Positions 1-12,402 of a DNA stretch of 64,000 nucleotides are shown one piece after another (the first letter of the stretch is position 1; each line of letters begins with the position of its first letter). The notes beneath the pieces were generated by a model. The model did no database searches and was not told the origin of the DNA. It saw only the letters and a list, made by a program, of their open reading frames with translations. The DNA lies in NCBI RefSeq assembly GCF_001411555.2, contig NC_049909.1, forward strand, positions 9,121,485 to 9,185,484, read 5' to 3'. Source of the DNA: Juglans regia. Its lineage: Eukaryota; Streptophyta; Magnoliopsida; Fagales; Juglandaceae. The translations under genes and the position numbers were made by a program.

Positions 1-1
1 G

Positions 2-178
2 AGTGGGCCCTATCTAATTAAAACAGTCTTTCCTCATGGTGCTGTTAAGGTTGTCAATCCTCAAAATGGAAATTCCTTCAAGGTAAATGGCCAAAGACTC
101 AAACCTTTTCGGAAAAAATTTTCACCTGAGGCCACCACCAGTCTTTTGCAAGATCCTACTTACCCTACTGCTGCTTAA
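2..178 (+). pseudogene. Ty3/gypsy integrase C-terminal tail (5' end outside window)
   Basis: An open frame of 58 residues runs in from the window edge and stops with TAA. It contains GPYLIKTVFPHGAVKVV followed by NGNSFKVNGQRLKPF, the typical end of the integrase C-terminal region in non-chromoviral plant Ty3/gypsy elements. A close relative of the same motif (NGNSFTINGQRLKPF) occurs on the minus strand near 53.9 kb, so two elements of this type are present. There is no chromodomain after it, unlike the chromovirus at 33-37 kb. The fragment cannot be judged intact or broken because its start is missing. Confidence 0.8.
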
Positions 179-592
179 TACTTTTCTTTGTTTTAATTTT
201 TTTCTGTTTTGCTTAGTTTCTTTTGTTTTGTAGATTTTTTTTTTTATCTTTCTTTTCCCTTTTACTATCATTATCCTGTAGCTCATTTAGGTTACTATAA
301 AGCCCAGGCCCATGGCCCAGACCAAATGCATCCCAACCCTCAGGATGTTATGGTGTCGTTTAGGTAAGAATTTTTTCTTTTGGTTCAGTTTCTCTTCCCT
401 TCTGTCTCTCCCCCACCCTGACGGTTTTCCTCTCTCACCCTCTCTTTGGTTTATTTCATCCCAAGATGCCCTCCTTCCCGTATCCCATCTTCCCACATTT
501 TTACAGTTTCTTTCCTCTTTCTTTTCTCACAGTCACTCCCTCTCTCTGAGCCTCACTGTCTCCCACATGCCCCCGTTTCTCTTATCATTCCA
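179..592 (+). other. gypsy 3' untranslated sequence
   Basis: T-rich and CT-rich non-coding sequence directly after the integrase stop codon. I see no convincing protein motif; the open frames here are low-complexity Ser/Leu/Phe runs. It continues across the solo LTR into 3461-3483 through the shared TTCCA. Confidence 0.5.
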
Positions 593-3460
593 TGTAACGT
601 CCCGTTCCCGGAGGTCCGGAGAATTAGCTCTTTTAACCTAAATCCAACTTCCATTACGTATTTAAAAACTCCAATATTTCCAAAAAGTACAAATCCATTT
701 ATTCAAAATCCGAAAATCGTAAACCTACTAAATAAGACTCTCCAATAAACTTGTACCATCAGGCACTTATTCCACTACGATCGTCGCAACTTGCTAAAAC
801 TTCTTATTCTTGTTCTCTAGCTGAACCATCAAAATTATCTGAAAAATACTTGGAGATAAGAGATGAGTTATCAACAACTCAGTAAGCAGATGACATATAC
901 TAGTGTGTAAACATGAGTATTTATAGAGATCAAAATGCAGAACAAAATATTTTCAATTTCAGAGTGCAGAAGCATAACATGTTATCAAAATATCAGAGCG
1001 AAGATTTGGAAATAATTTCATTCAAAAATATCCTTTGGCATAGCATGAATGATCATCATCATCATCAGAACATCATATCAGAACATAAGCCATGTACAAC
1101 CCCCATGGTAGGGTTGTGCATCTGCGGATAGCCAAGCAGAACATAAATCACTATGTCACCAAGGTATGCACTCAAAACAGAAACCACTACTATAACCCGT
1201 GGTAGGGCCTTATCCACTATTATAACATGTGGTTGGGCCGTATCCACTATTATTACCCGTGGTTGAGTCGTATCCACTATTGTAACCAGTGGTTTGGTCG
1301 TATGCCACTATTATCACCCGTGGCAGGACCGTAACTGAACAAAGCAGAAACATAATCAAATTCAGAATCATAGAGTCATGCCAAAGTTTTTCAGAAATCA
1401 CATCTTATCCAAATAGAGTACTGAACAAAATCATATCATCTTCGTAATCAAAGCAGATCCAAAGCATATTTACATAATTATGCAGAAATTTTCATATTCG
1501 TTCTTTTTGCATAGGTCAGAAATAGAATGTAAAAAATAAGCTTATGTCTACACCAGTCATGACAAAAATGCTTTCTCTTTCATCAGAGTTCAATATGTAA
1601 TGAAGAATAAATAACTGAGGTTATTTTCGAATTTATTTTCAAAACATATGATGCATCTTTTCGTAAATTAGGCTCAGTTCGTTTTTATTTTATGCAAAGT
1701 CTAGTATAGGAATCCCGTTTACCTGGACTTCTTAGCTTTACAGAATTTTCCCCAAAAATGCCGAACAAATATTAATCGCCACCTATAAAATAATCACTTA
1801 ACTTCCATAAATTTCCAATCCATGTATTTCAATATCTAAACCTGAAATACCTATTTTAATACATCAAAACCTAAAATTTTCTTAACTCTAAAATATCATC
1901 ACTTTATTCATCATTTTTCACTTAATAACTCTGACTAAAACATTAAATTCTAACTTATTTACTATTGAAGTTCAACTATACAATATAAAATTGGATAACA
2001 TAATTATAACAAAATCGATTAAAGTAGACAAAGCAAAAATGTCTTTTAATTAAAAATAGACTTAATTAGTTTTAAGGTATTTAAAATAAAACTAAAATCT
2101 TATTATAATATACTACTGAAATTAGTAATAGAATACTTAGCAATTTATTTTGAAAAGAAAAGTATTTTCTGTAGACTTTCTTATCACTCAAATAGAGCCA
2201 TGTAAAACAAGTTTAATACAAAAAAAATTATGCCCCATGAGCTATCCTGGTGACAAGGGCGATTTGGGAATGTAAGAACATAAACATGGGCTGTTTGGGA
2301 AAAGCTTGAACACAGAAGGAAAACTGATGTGTAAAACGAAAAACTCCAGACCAAAAAATGCAACCTAGGCATCCATACTCACCGAGAGAGTGGAGCCGCG
2401 ACGTAGCTAGGTGCGGTGGACAGCGATAATCACTATGCCGGAGTAGTGAGAGAGAGATCTAGTAAGAGAGAGACCAATGAATGAGAAAAAAATGCGAAAG
2501 AGATAGAGTAAGCCGAGAGAAAGTGACACGGAGGTATTGTCGGTGGCTTACTGAGAGGGACGCGGCGGGATAGGAGTGGCGTGGAGTGACCTTTAGAATT
2601 CTCTATGCCAGTGGTAACGACGTGGAGGCGTTGGCACCGTGTGTGGTGGCTTTGAACGATAAGGGCGCCAGGTTGTGTGTTGCCCTGCTTTTGGGAAGCT
2701 AAAACAAGGGACAATGAGGTTGTGTGGGGTACGATGATGCAAGGCAGTATTGTGGAGGAGCTGTGGTGTTGCTCCAAAGCTGAGCAGTGGCTGTCATGGT
2801 GGTTTTGTTCTGGGCGGTTTGGTTTCGTGCGGTGGGGTATGGGTTCACTATAACGAGGCTAGCGGCTTCATGCATGGAGGCTGAGGGAAAAACAGGTTGA
2901 TGATGGTGACTATGGTGTACGGCGGAGGAGCTAGAGCTCCAGTTCAAGTGGAGGTGGGGCACGGCGAGGTGGAGCTGCGATCTGTGGAGATGCAGTGCAT
3001 GCAAGAGTTGCGTTGATTCTGTATGGGAAGGCGGCTTGAGTTTTGGATGGAGTAGCGGCACTCTAGTCTAGGTTAGAGATCACTTCCGTCTTCCACGTAC
3101 GAGTTCTATCTATATATGGGGACGGTTGCCGTGAAAATAGAAATGAAACGTGCATGAACTGAAGTTAACGTGTGAATACGTGGGTGATTGGAAACACACA
3201 AAAAAAAATACAAAAACCCTAAAGCTGAGGAGATGAGAAGGGTACGTGCATGGGAGACCTAGAATCGTGCGTGTGAGGAACTACTCATAAACTGATAGAT
3301 TTTTTTCCAAGGTTTAAACAAATGGGCAAAAGCTCAAAATAAGAAAAATCACTAGTCAATCCATAACATAAAACCAAAAAAAAAAAACCTAAATATCAAG
3401 CTCAAACAAATAATTAAAATCCATAGTCCAAGCCTACAAATTCTGGGTCAGGGTGTTACA
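593..3460 (-). mobile_element. solo LTR, 2868 bp, TSD TTCCA
   Basis: On the plus strand it starts TGTAACGTCCCG and ends GGGTGTTACA; the direct repeat TTCCA flanks it at 588-592 and 3461-3465. The minus strand is the sense orientation: it begins TGTAACACCCTG (3460) and has, in order, a TATA-like site (about 3109-3117), a C-rich leader, the conserved donor-like block (1701-1724), a five-unit tandem repeat (1186-1333), the inverted repeat TGAGTTGTTGATAACTCA (864-881) and a CAG acceptor-like site (839-841). No PBS, internal region or second LTR is present, so it is best read as the product of unequal recombination between two LTRs. Confidence 0.85.
1186..1333 (-). repeat. 30-bp tandem repeat inside LTR (about five units)
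   Basis: Units start at 1186, 1216, 1246, 1276 and 1307, each of the form CACTATTATAACCCGTGG followed by a TGGGCCGTATC-like half; one unit is 31 bp and the last is partial. On the sense strand the core reads GGGCC...CACGGGT.ATAATAGTGG, the same core that is tandemly repeated in LARD-1 (15999-16091) and LARD-2 (59527-59707). Confidence 0.8.
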
Positions 3461-3483
3461 TTCCATATCTCTCGATTTTATAG
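3461..3483 (+). other. short piece of gypsy 3' UTR between two LTR insertions
   Basis: TTCCA (the second copy of the solo-LTR target duplication) and a few bases up to TATAG. It joins 1-592 to 6405 onward once the insertions are removed. Confidence 0.4.
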
Positions 3484-6403
3484 TTATGTTTGGCACCACC
3501 TCGGCTGTCGAGACCTCTCTTAGACGAAGCCAAAACAGGAGGACAAGTGCAACAACCACAGTCAACAGACTCACCCACATTGTGAAAACCATAGCCCAAT
3601 CACTGTAGCCCTCCCCTCAGCTACTTTCACCATTAAAACAGCCCCACGTCGCACTCTGATCCCCTCCACACCAACCCAAACTACAAGCCACTACATTCGA
3701 TCCCACGCCAAAACTCTTTCCACATCCACACTAAACAACCATAAAACAGCCACTGGGAACTCTAGTCCACACTATGGGCATGCTGACCTCCACGTCCAGG
3801 AAGCATTCACTGCCCCTACACCACCCACATGATCTTAAACCACCACCCACGTTCAGCCCATGAACATAACCAATGGAACTCCCCTATTTTAACCCCACCA
3901 AAACAGAGTCAATGCAACATCACCAGCCACTACTCTTGCACAACGAAAGCTACCCTAGCAACACTCAATGCCAAAACGCCAACCTCCACCCACAACGCAC
4001 CAGCCAACAACCACGTCACACCGACAACTGCCACAGTTCCTTCTCCATTTCAGATCCCCAAGCTGCGCACCACCATAGCACACCGAGGCCAAACCGAGAG
4101 CCACGCCCACCATAAAAACCAGAGGAATGTTGCCCAAACTGAGAGCAGCCGGAGCACCATTCCATGTCTGCCCAATGCCACTAAGCTGCACCAGCACGTC
4201 TCTGGGTTGCCTCACCATAAGGGCTGCTACGCCGTGCACCACCATAGCACACTGTGCCCCTGGTTGTTACACAGTAAGTCTCCATCGCTACTCTCTCTCT
4301 CCATCTATTTTCTCTCTCTCTCGGTGCCAAGCCGTCGTGCTCACCACCAACGATCCCTGCCCAGCTCACTGTCCCATCACACCTCTCATCCTCCCTCGGT
4401 GAGTATCCCTCTATGTTGCTTAGTTTTGATCCAAGCATTGTCCCACATATTTCTTGTTTATAGCCGTACCCAACAAGCATGCATGTTGATGTCTTTATTT
4501 TTCCAAAATGCCATTTTCATTTATATGGTTTCCTATTGGACTGATTTTATATTAAACTTGTGTTAAGTGGGCTTTGTTTGAAGTATAAGTATTTACATTT
4601 ACAGATTCAAGTTAAATTACTAAATATTTTTACAATTTGGTTTTGGTAGTAAACTGTAAGTATTTTAATCTTTTATTTTTTTAAGCACTTTAAGCCTATT
4701 ATATTAAATAAACCTTGTATAGTTTTAAATTAGATATGATTAGTAGTTTGCTATGAGTTTTAATATAAATATTATTTAATATATTTTATGAACTACTATT
4801 GTTTAAAGAAATTTACGATTTCCTACAACGTTATATGTTAGTGGTATTAAATTATGATTTCAATAATAGTTTATAAATATATGAGTTTTAAATACGATTA
4901 AGTTAATTTTCAACATGAATCTAAGTTGTTTTACCATATTTGATAAAATTATATTATGAGAAGTTAAGATTATTTTTAATGATAATAGTATTTATTAGAT
5001 TTCTGATAGCTAGATAGTTATCAAAACTATTTCCGTAGTATGAATTTAAGTAGGTGAAGAGTTTTACCAGTCCTTTTAGAAGTTTAGTAACATTTAGTAT
5101 TCCATTTACGTGACGATTGGTATTCATTCGGCACGATTGTGGAAAGATTCATAAAAGTTAAAAAGTCCCGATAAGCGGAGTTCCTATGCTAGATTTGCAT
5201 AAAAAGAAATGAACTGCGGTTAGTTTGTAAAAATGTGCATGCTGTTTTAAAAAGAAAATGTGAAAAATAACCTCAGTATATGTTTTGTATTCACTCATGA
5301 GATATGTATGAAAGGGAAAAGAAATGCTTTTGACATGAATAGTGTAGACATGAGCAATATTTGACATGTGTATGAAATGTGCAAAAGAGCGAATATGATG
5401 TCTGTGAATTTTTGTACATGTGATACGAAAATTATTTGGATCTATTTTTTATCAAATGGAAATGATATGAATATGTTTAGCTTGTGATTTGATATGATAT
5501 GGATATGAAAAACCTTTGACATACTTATATGTTTTGATTATGATTCTGAATATGGTTCTGATATGATGATACTGGTTCACGTGATTTGGTTGGTACCAAC
5601 ATGATATGATATGAGTGCACTCACTTTGGAAACAAAGTGGTCTTTTATGTGTTATTTCCTGTGTGCACACTCGGGGCTACGAGATTGAAAAAGAGGAAGT
5701 TTCATAATATCATACTACTTGGTTTGGCCACCAGGGATAGCACAACCCAGCTACAAGGGTTAAACATAGTATATGATATGATATGATAAGATGAAGATGT
5801 TCAGTATTGTTAATGCCAAAACGTGTTTGAATATGAAAATGGTCTTTGAATACGAAAATGATCTTTGAATATGAACAGTTAGTTTTTGAGTATGAAAATA
5901 TTGAAAAGTCACTCTGATTTTTTTATAACACGTTTCTGAGATCTACATATGAAAATGAAATTTTTTGTTTCTGCATACCGAACTTTCTAAAAAGGCTCAT
6001 GCTTACATACTAGTATATGTTCTGTGCTTATTGAGTTGTTGATAACTCACCCCTTATTTTCATAACATTTTTCAGATATTTTGATGGTACAGCTGGGGAT
6101 CAAGACTAGAAATCTTGTATAAAGCTACGTGAGCATAGTGGAATAAGTACAAAGATAGTACTTAGGTTATTTGAGCATTTTATTCAATAGTTCTATTTTT
6201 GCTTTGTCGATTGGGTATTTTGAAAAGTTGAGGTTTATTTTGAGATTTTGTGGTGTTTTAGATTATTCATATTGTAGTGGTTGATTTGAAACAGTGAGTT
6301 GTATGTATCATTGAAAACTTTTGAGTCTATAACTATATGATTGAGACATGATTTTGAGTGATTAGTAGTAACTCTCCGACCTATTCGGGATCGGGGTGTT
6401 ATA
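3484..6403 (+). mobile_element. LTR of the long-LTR superfamily, 5' end not canonical
   Basis: Recognised by the shared modules in plus orientation: a C-rich leader (about 3530-4400) ending in CTCGGTGAGT (about 4397), the conserved block in mutated form (CGATAAGCGGAG, from about 5169), the palindrome GTTGGTACCAAC (about 5590), a hairpin (5622-5639), an AACCC/GGGTT stem near 5745, the inverted repeat at 6032-6049, TTTTTCAG ending at 6074, and an end reading GGGGTGTTATA. The start lacks TGTAAC. TATAG occurs at 3479-3483 and 6400-6404, possibly a target duplication, but the left edge is uncertain and the 5' end may be lost. Much of 4560-5150 is AT-rich with nothing recognisable. Confidence 0.6.
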
Positions 6404-6404
6404 G

Positions 6405-7001
6405 TAAACCACTTCCATTCTTTTATGCCTGATTCTTTCATCTTTGATTCATTGAGAACAATGCTCATTCAAGTTGAGGGGTGGGAGCAGAAGTGTTTTT
6501 TTTTTTTTTTTTTGGTTTTTCTGATGCTAGTATGCTTTATGTGAAATACTTTTTATTGCACCTCCAAGAACATTTGAAAGGAATTGATTTGTTTTTATGA
6601 CTCAACAGTTTTTAAAATTACTATTTTTCAAACTTTTATACCTCTGAAAAAGATATGTTGGAATTATGAGCTACTTTAGCATTTAAGGATCCAGATTTTA
6701 GCTCAAAATAGAAGTTTATCCAATTTTTAGTCGATTTCCTAAAAACTACTAACTACTGATCTACACATACACTCAGAATATCTTAGTTGACACTATTATA
6801 CCATGAATTGGAGATCAACATTACAACTGTATGGAACTCTTATGAACTATATTCTAATGGTTTAGGAAGAAACTCCATTATGATTAAGAAAACAAAAAGT
6901 ATGAAAAGGGAGAATGAAAGCATGAAAAATAAATGAAAAAAAAGACAAGCTAGGGATCATATAAAAGTTGTGTGTGATGGAAAATGCTGCCTATTACCAG
7001 G
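6405..7001 (+). other. gypsy 3' UTR (unit 1 of a segmental duplication from about 6738)
   Basis: Non-coding sequence including ATTGAGAACAATGCTCATTC then a purine-rich AGTTGAGGGGTGGGAG (about 6472-6488), a motif typical of the long 3' region of Tat/Athila-like elements, and a T-tract at about 6497-6514. From about 6738 it is repeated with roughly 95% identity by eye at 25906-26165. The last five bases CCAGG are the target duplication of the next insertion. Confidence 0.55.
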
Positions 7002-7549
7002 TGTGACGCCCGCAAATTCCGCTTGGGATCGGACGGACATTTGAAGCGTCGAGACATGCAACACAAGGTTACCTGCCCCCGTTCATGACATATAAGATGC
7101 AATATTCCTAACATGCATCTAGCATTATGCAATATTCGCAGCGGATAATTTTTCTTTTTAGCAATACTATGCACCAAACCGAAATATCCCAAATACTTAA
7201 AACATACTTCATACATAATGACATACTAAACAACTGAGATCACAATATTAATCCATATGGTTGTGATCAAAAGAGTGATGGAGATTGAACTCTACAAATA
7301 CAAGTAGTAATCTGAGGTAACTACTGTATTAACACCTACATCGCATCGTCGCTTAGTCGACCATTTCCAGTTGGTCGATTCCCGATTCTCCTTCAGATCC
7401 TGTAACAAAATCTACCATTCGGGGGGGGAATGGTAGTTGGGACTACCACAGTGAGATTTGATTACAAATCTCAGCAAGTTAACAGGAAACTTCCACACAG
7501 GTTAATGATGCATGCATGGCAGTAAAAGCATGAATGCATAATCAAATCG

Positions 7550-8760
7550 TAAGTAATCATAGCATAACTTGACATACAACATAACATAACTGGCATAACT
7601 TAAACTGAAACTGAAGCTTAGCATGAACGTGACTTGAAACATAACATGGACTTGAAACATAACATGAACGTGAACATGCATAATTTGAACTTGAACTTGA
7701 GCATGACATAACATAAATGTGAACTTGGAACATAACGTAAACGTGAACATAACATAACATGAACTTGGAACATATTCTTGTCTCATGGGATTACCATGAT
7801 TGCGTGAACGTAAACTTGAACATAACATAACGTGAAACATGACTTGAACTTGGAATCTTATTCAATAGACTTAATCATTAACATGACCATATGGGTGCTA
7901 CACAGGTCCCCTTGAGCCGTGTGTCCCTGCCGATTACCGCATCACATCACAGGTTTCTATACCAGCTGTGAGTGCGTTAATACGTACTCCACAGTTGTTG
8001 TGGCCCCACGTATTCTACGTGTCACAATTGCTGTGTCTCACGTAGTGTGCTCCACATGCTCCACAGTTGTTGTGGCCCCATGACTTATCTGTTTGTGCCA
8101 CACTTGCTGTGGACACACATAACATAATGTGTGGCACCATCGGCGTTAGTGCCTGGCGCGCTCCGGTGACCAGCTAATTAGGCCCCATTCGCAACCTGTT
8201 GACTGTACTTCGTCAACCCAGGGAATTTCACACCTATTTAGACACTCCAGCGTGAACAAAGGAGTTCCACTAGGATATTACCCCATCCTAGCGCTTAGGG
8301 TCGTGATTGACATGAATGACTTAACTGGCAGACATGACATTTCGTAACGTGACGTAACATGAACGTGACATAAAAGACAGAAATCTTGACGTAACATAAC
8401 GTGACATGAACGTAGGATGACAGACATGACATACTTCGAGACATAAATGTAACAGAGAACATTTCATAACATGTCATACATGTAACATGCAACATTTCGT
8501 AACATGGCATACCATATAACAGACAACATTTCTTAACGTGGCGTAACATGTGACAATGAATATTACATGACAAGAAATACATGTAACAGATGGCATACTT
8601 AACTTAACATGACATACTTGCAATGTATAGCAATACGTGACAGAATATCTTGTGTAACAGATGAATAATTCATGACAGAATAAATTCTGTGTAACAGATA
8701 AATATGTAATGACTTGGCATGGCACATATGATAACATGCATACATACAATTTAGTTCCCT
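7550..8760. repeat. degenerate ACATAAC/ACATGAAC low-complexity tract
   Basis: Dense imperfect repetition of ACATAAC, ACATGAAC and AACGTGAC motifs (minus strand GTTATGTTCACGTT) in two blocks, about 7550-7860 and 8300-8720, separated by the inverted-repeat cluster and by unrelated sequence. No fixed unit length, so it is not a satellite. Open frames here are Cys/His/Met/Val-rich artefacts of the repeat. Confidence 0.65.
7989..8112. repeat. cluster of four short inverted repeats (CCACAGTTGTTGTGG type)
   Basis: CCACAGTTGTTGTGG at 7989-8003 and 8061-8075, CACAATTGCTGTG at 8023-8035 and CCACACTTGCTGTGG at 8098-8112. Each has a CCACA/TGTGG or CACA/TGTG stem around a 5-base loop, and the loops differ while the stems are kept. 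They lie inside the giant solo LTR. Confidence 0.7.
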
Positions 8761-11343
8761 TACTTATCACACATACACATTAAATTGATAGTAAGTTAAA
8801 AGCTAACTTACCTCGATCTTCGCGCTTCGAGACAAAACTCAAGTGCGATCACGGGAAACTGAAAGTAGTGATTTCTAAAAATTAGAACTTAATCACTAAC
8901 AATTAGGAATATGGAAAAATATCAACTTAGAGTAAAATTACCATTTTACCCTCTACATGTGGGAAAATGACCATTTTACCCCTAACTTAAGGATTTTGCA
9001 TCATAACTTCAAAAATCACCAAAATTTACATACCTTATGTAAATTTTGTCCTAAACTCAAATATCAATTCATAAAAATTTAAAACTAAACACAACCATCA
9101 AAACTCTATATGGCCGAAACTTACAAGGCTATTTCCTTTGCTTTTTGTTGTAATTCTTTCAAATCTCAAAACTCATGATTAAACCAAAATTTTTCTTCTA
9201 CTACACTCATAACATATTCTTAAGAATAATTATGTTTTGAATCATGAACAAAAGTCATCAAAATCACTAAAACCATACTTGAACTTTTTGGTTTCTCTTC
9301 TAAGTTCAAAACAGAATTTTGTTTCTAACTTGTTTTGATCAACCTCTTGATCCATGACTTATAAAGAAGTGATCTTCAAACCAAAACATCACATGGTTCA
9401 AAAAGGTGTCCTAAAACAGATCCAAGCTTGAAACTCAAGATCACATGGGTAAACATCAACCAAAATATAAATTTAGCCAAGAACATCATCACTTTGGCCT
9501 AACCGAATATCTCCTTCCATAAAATTTCATATGTTCGAAACTAACATCAAATATCTTCAAAATAACATTCTAACATGTATATAAGATGCTTAGGATCTTC
9601 CAATAAAAATATCAAAGCCATTGGAATAAGATTAAACCATAAAAGATTTAAACTTTCTCAAAACAGAAACTGTTTTTCCTCTTCCAGTTTCTAAGTTTCT
9701 AGACCTAAGAAAATATTTCACCAAAACTTTTAATCATGCAACAAATCCTCAACCAATAATCATATACACATGTTAACAGTACTCCATAAAAATTTCGGAC
9801 CAAGATCTATTCATTAGCTTGGTCAAAAACTCCAAAATATAACACACTCTCCAGTTTATCGCCCAGAATGACCTTTCTGGGGTCTAAACAACTTTTTACC
9901 AATCAAATGATCTCCAAATGGAACAAATAATATATCCACGTAAACTAGACTCCAAAAGAAACAACTTTCATGAAGGAAAAGTTGCGAGGAAACACTTAAA
10001 AAAGCTTCGAAACAGGCATTCAAAAGAGGTACGAAAAACTGTCCGAGAGTGTCTTTTGTGTTCTATGAAGGAAAAGTGTAAAGGAGAGTTGCTTTTTCGT
10101 GGGAAGTGGACTGAAGAGCCTCTTACACAAGTTATGGGAAGTGATATGACTGAAGGAATGGTTGAGTGTTGGCCTTTTCTTCTCATAAAAATCAGACCAA
10201 GATCTTTTCTCAAGGTGGAGTGTGAGAGTGAAAGAGTGAGGTGGCCCTTTTGCTTTGTCTTTCAAGAACCTTCTAGGCTCTTCTTGTACAGATCTGGCCA
10301 GCCAAGTGGGGGTACAAAACTTAGCCATGAAGCAATCCTATGGTGACCAAATTCGTGGGCCTTAAAGGGCCTAAACCGAATGGGCCTAAAATTTGGGGTT
10401 TAAAGAGGGTTTGGGTTGCTATCAAGCCCAAATCCAATATCACTTGGCCCAATCAATTTTTCAAGGTTAACAAGGTTGGATAATGATGTTCTAACACAAA
10501 TTTGAAGGATTAATAGCATGTGGAAGTGATTTAATCAAGTGATTAAATACAATGCTAAAAATCGGATTAGAAAATATTTAGAGGCCAACTTTAGGGTTTT
10601 GGGGAAACCGTTTAGGGTTTCGATTTCAACCATGCTTTTGGGCTTTCGATTGGATTCCCACCATTTAGAATTTCACTAGGATTGAAAACCTCTTTGATCT
10701 GGCACAATTTGGTTGAGCAGATGAAACAAAGTTTTGCTTAAGCGACATGATCTCACACCTTCATTCCTTCAAATCCAACAAACGTTCCTTATGGTGCCAA
10801 GTGTCTAAAATTATTCACTAAGTGTGGCTAAGAACTTGCCAAGTGTCCAAATAAAACTTCTCCAATCCAATTTGGACATTCCACACTGTGATTTCGAAAC
10901 ACTGCAATTGGTGCGCTTACCGAGGTTACTATTCACTTCGAAAAAGTGAATCATAAACTTAGTACTAAAAATTCCTAAATATTCATATTAACTTATAGTG
11001 AAAATCTTTTACCGAAATTTAACCTCGAAGTGCCCCTAAAAATAATTTCACAATTTCCAACAGACGTTTTGTCCGGAATTATGAAAATAGGATATTGTGC
11101 CATAAAATCCTAAATAATCCACTGAGTGTAATGGCGTAGACCATAATGCATTCTGACACTTCTAACCACCTCAAATAAATAAAACTCATATTTCTAGCAG
11201 CATAGTGAGTGATAACACGGACTATGTTGACAGACTAAAACTTATGCAATAGGTCGATTCGTAAAAACTTATGGGATTTTCACGAGATTCCTAAAGTCAA
11301 TAGAAATTTCGCCAATGAATTTCTAGCGGGCTGTTACACCAGG

Positions 11344-11745
11344 GTTCCTACAAAAAAAATGGCATTTTAAAGTGTAATAGCGTGAAAGCTGCCAGTACAA
11401 TGGTTTTGAATTAGAGTAACACCAGTTGATCTTTCTTGACCAGTTGCTGATGTTGGAACCTTTAAATGGATTTTGGTAGTCAAACTTGGAAATCTGACAA
11501 CACACTTGCACACTCAAGGTTAAGCATGCTTTTTGCATTTTTTTCCTTTGGACGATTAGCTAGATAATGTATAACCTTCTGTAGAGAACTAATGTCTGAT
11601 TTACATTAGCACTAATGCTCTAAAGCCAATGAATCTAACCTGTGGCGTAGATATTTGGATTGAGTAATTTTGAAGTAAAGTTGAATCTTCTTGCTCTTTT
11701 GACCATTCAATTTGCTAAAGACTAGCAGAAAGCTAGTTGGGGGTG
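11344..11745 (+). other. gypsy 3' UTR and polypurine tract
   Basis: Continuation of the sequence broken at 7001, repeated at 26172-26427 except for a stretch (about 11520-11655) that is missing from the second copy. It ends with GCTAGTTGGGGGTG, the polypurine tract that primes plus-strand synthesis in this element type. Confidence 0.6.
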
Positions 11746-12326
11746 TGATAAATTGTTAAAATTGCATGATTAAGTTGCTTAAGTGAATAAATTGTTTAAC
11801 AAAAAATGAGTTAAGCACTTAATTATGCAGTAGATTATAGTAATTGAGTAAATTGATCATTCCTGATATTTTGCACTTAAAATATCACAATGCAGCTAGT
11901 TGTAACAAGGATATACATGACACTTGCATTGTTAAGCCACATCAGATTTAATATTCCAATTTTATCTTTATAGTGCTGAACAGTTAATCCTATTTGTTGC
12001 AGGGCTTTTTTGGAAGAGAGACTACCAACTGAATTGGTACTTTTTGGGAGCATTCAGGCATGTGCGAGGTGGAACGTGTGAAGAGGGGATGTGCGAATCT
12101 ACATGGCACGAGAGAGAGAAGCAGACCACTAGAGGAGAGAGACATGAAATTGGGGCTAAAAGCAAGAAAGTGGTCCCAGGGAGTAAGACGAAAAAGTACG
12201 CTTGGAATGTTTTCAGAAAGGAGTATTTTTTAATACTCTTTTGTCCCTGTGAAATACGATCTTGGATTTATTCTTGATTCAACTTGACACTTCTACACTT
12301 GGAAGAACACATTCGGATTAATGTCA
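11746..12326 (+). mobile_element. 3' LTR of the Tat/Athila-like element (unit 1, internally deleted)
   Basis: Starts TGATAAATTG directly after the polypurine tract and ends about GGATTAATGTCA, preceded by a CTGTGAAATACGATCTTGG stretch typical of LTR 3' ends in this group. The unit-2 copy (26428-27928) is about 920 bp longer; the difference is a single block (26910-27830) flanked by T-runs, probably a deletion in this copy near 12230. Confidence 0.6.
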
Positions 12327-12402
12327 ACTCTCTTATTTTGTTTAGGGATACAAAACTATCTTCCATGATAACACAGAGACCGGTGTCTCACTGATACCAC
12401 TT

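Larger units (their letters stand above)
7002..11338 (-). mobile_element. giant solo LTR, 4337 bp, TSD CCAGG
   Basis: It is bounded by TGTGACGCCCGC and CGGGCTGTTACA, with CCAGG at 6997-7001 and again at 11339-11343. The paralogous unit at 26165-26175 is uninterrupted at this point, so it is an insertion. Sense orientation is minus (start TGTAACAGCCCGC at 11338, end GGGCGTCACA). No PBS, PPT or gag/pol is seen. It contains an AT-rich 5' half (8940-9900), open but unrecognised frames around 9918-10346, a donor-like GAGGTAAGTTAG on the minus strand near 8815, a low-complexity tract (7550-8760) and four small inverted repeats (7989-8112). At over 4 kb it is very long for an LTR; a full element with hidden internal sequence is less likely because no second LTR is visible. 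Confidence 0.8.
1..12326 (+). mobile_element. 3' portion of a degenerate Tat/Athila-like Ty3/gypsy element, interrupted by three LTR insertions
   Basis: Read with the insertions at 593-3460, 3484-6403 and 7002-11338 removed, the sequence runs from an integrase C-terminus (2-178) through a long T-rich 3' untranslated region to a polypurine tract (11735-11745, AGTTGGGGGTG) and an LTR beginning TGATAAATTG. That order (pol end, long UTR, GGGGGTG then TGATAA) is what I know of plant Tat/Athila-type Ty3/gypsy elements. The exact target duplications of two of the insertions confirm that the pieces were contiguous. The 5' half lies outside the window. Lineage naming is from motif recognition only. 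Confidence 0.65.

Noticed and set aside
3829..4566. Long open frame (245 codons) rich in His, Pro, Ser, Thr
   Set aside because: Lies in the C-rich LTR leader, has low complexity, no domain, and equivalent leaders in other LTRs are open in different frames.
7550..8760. Possible satellite or CRISPR-like repeat array
   Set aside because: No fixed repeat length or spacers; degenerate low-complexity sequence within a plant LTR.
9918..10346. Open frame of 142 codons inside the giant solo LTR
   Set aside because: No recognisable domain; the opposite strand is also open over most of it, and it sits inside a mobile-element LTR.
12394..12402. GATACCAC considered as part of a tRNA gene
   Set aside because: It is the reverse complement of a retrotransposon PBS beside an LTR end; no cloverleaf can be drawn.
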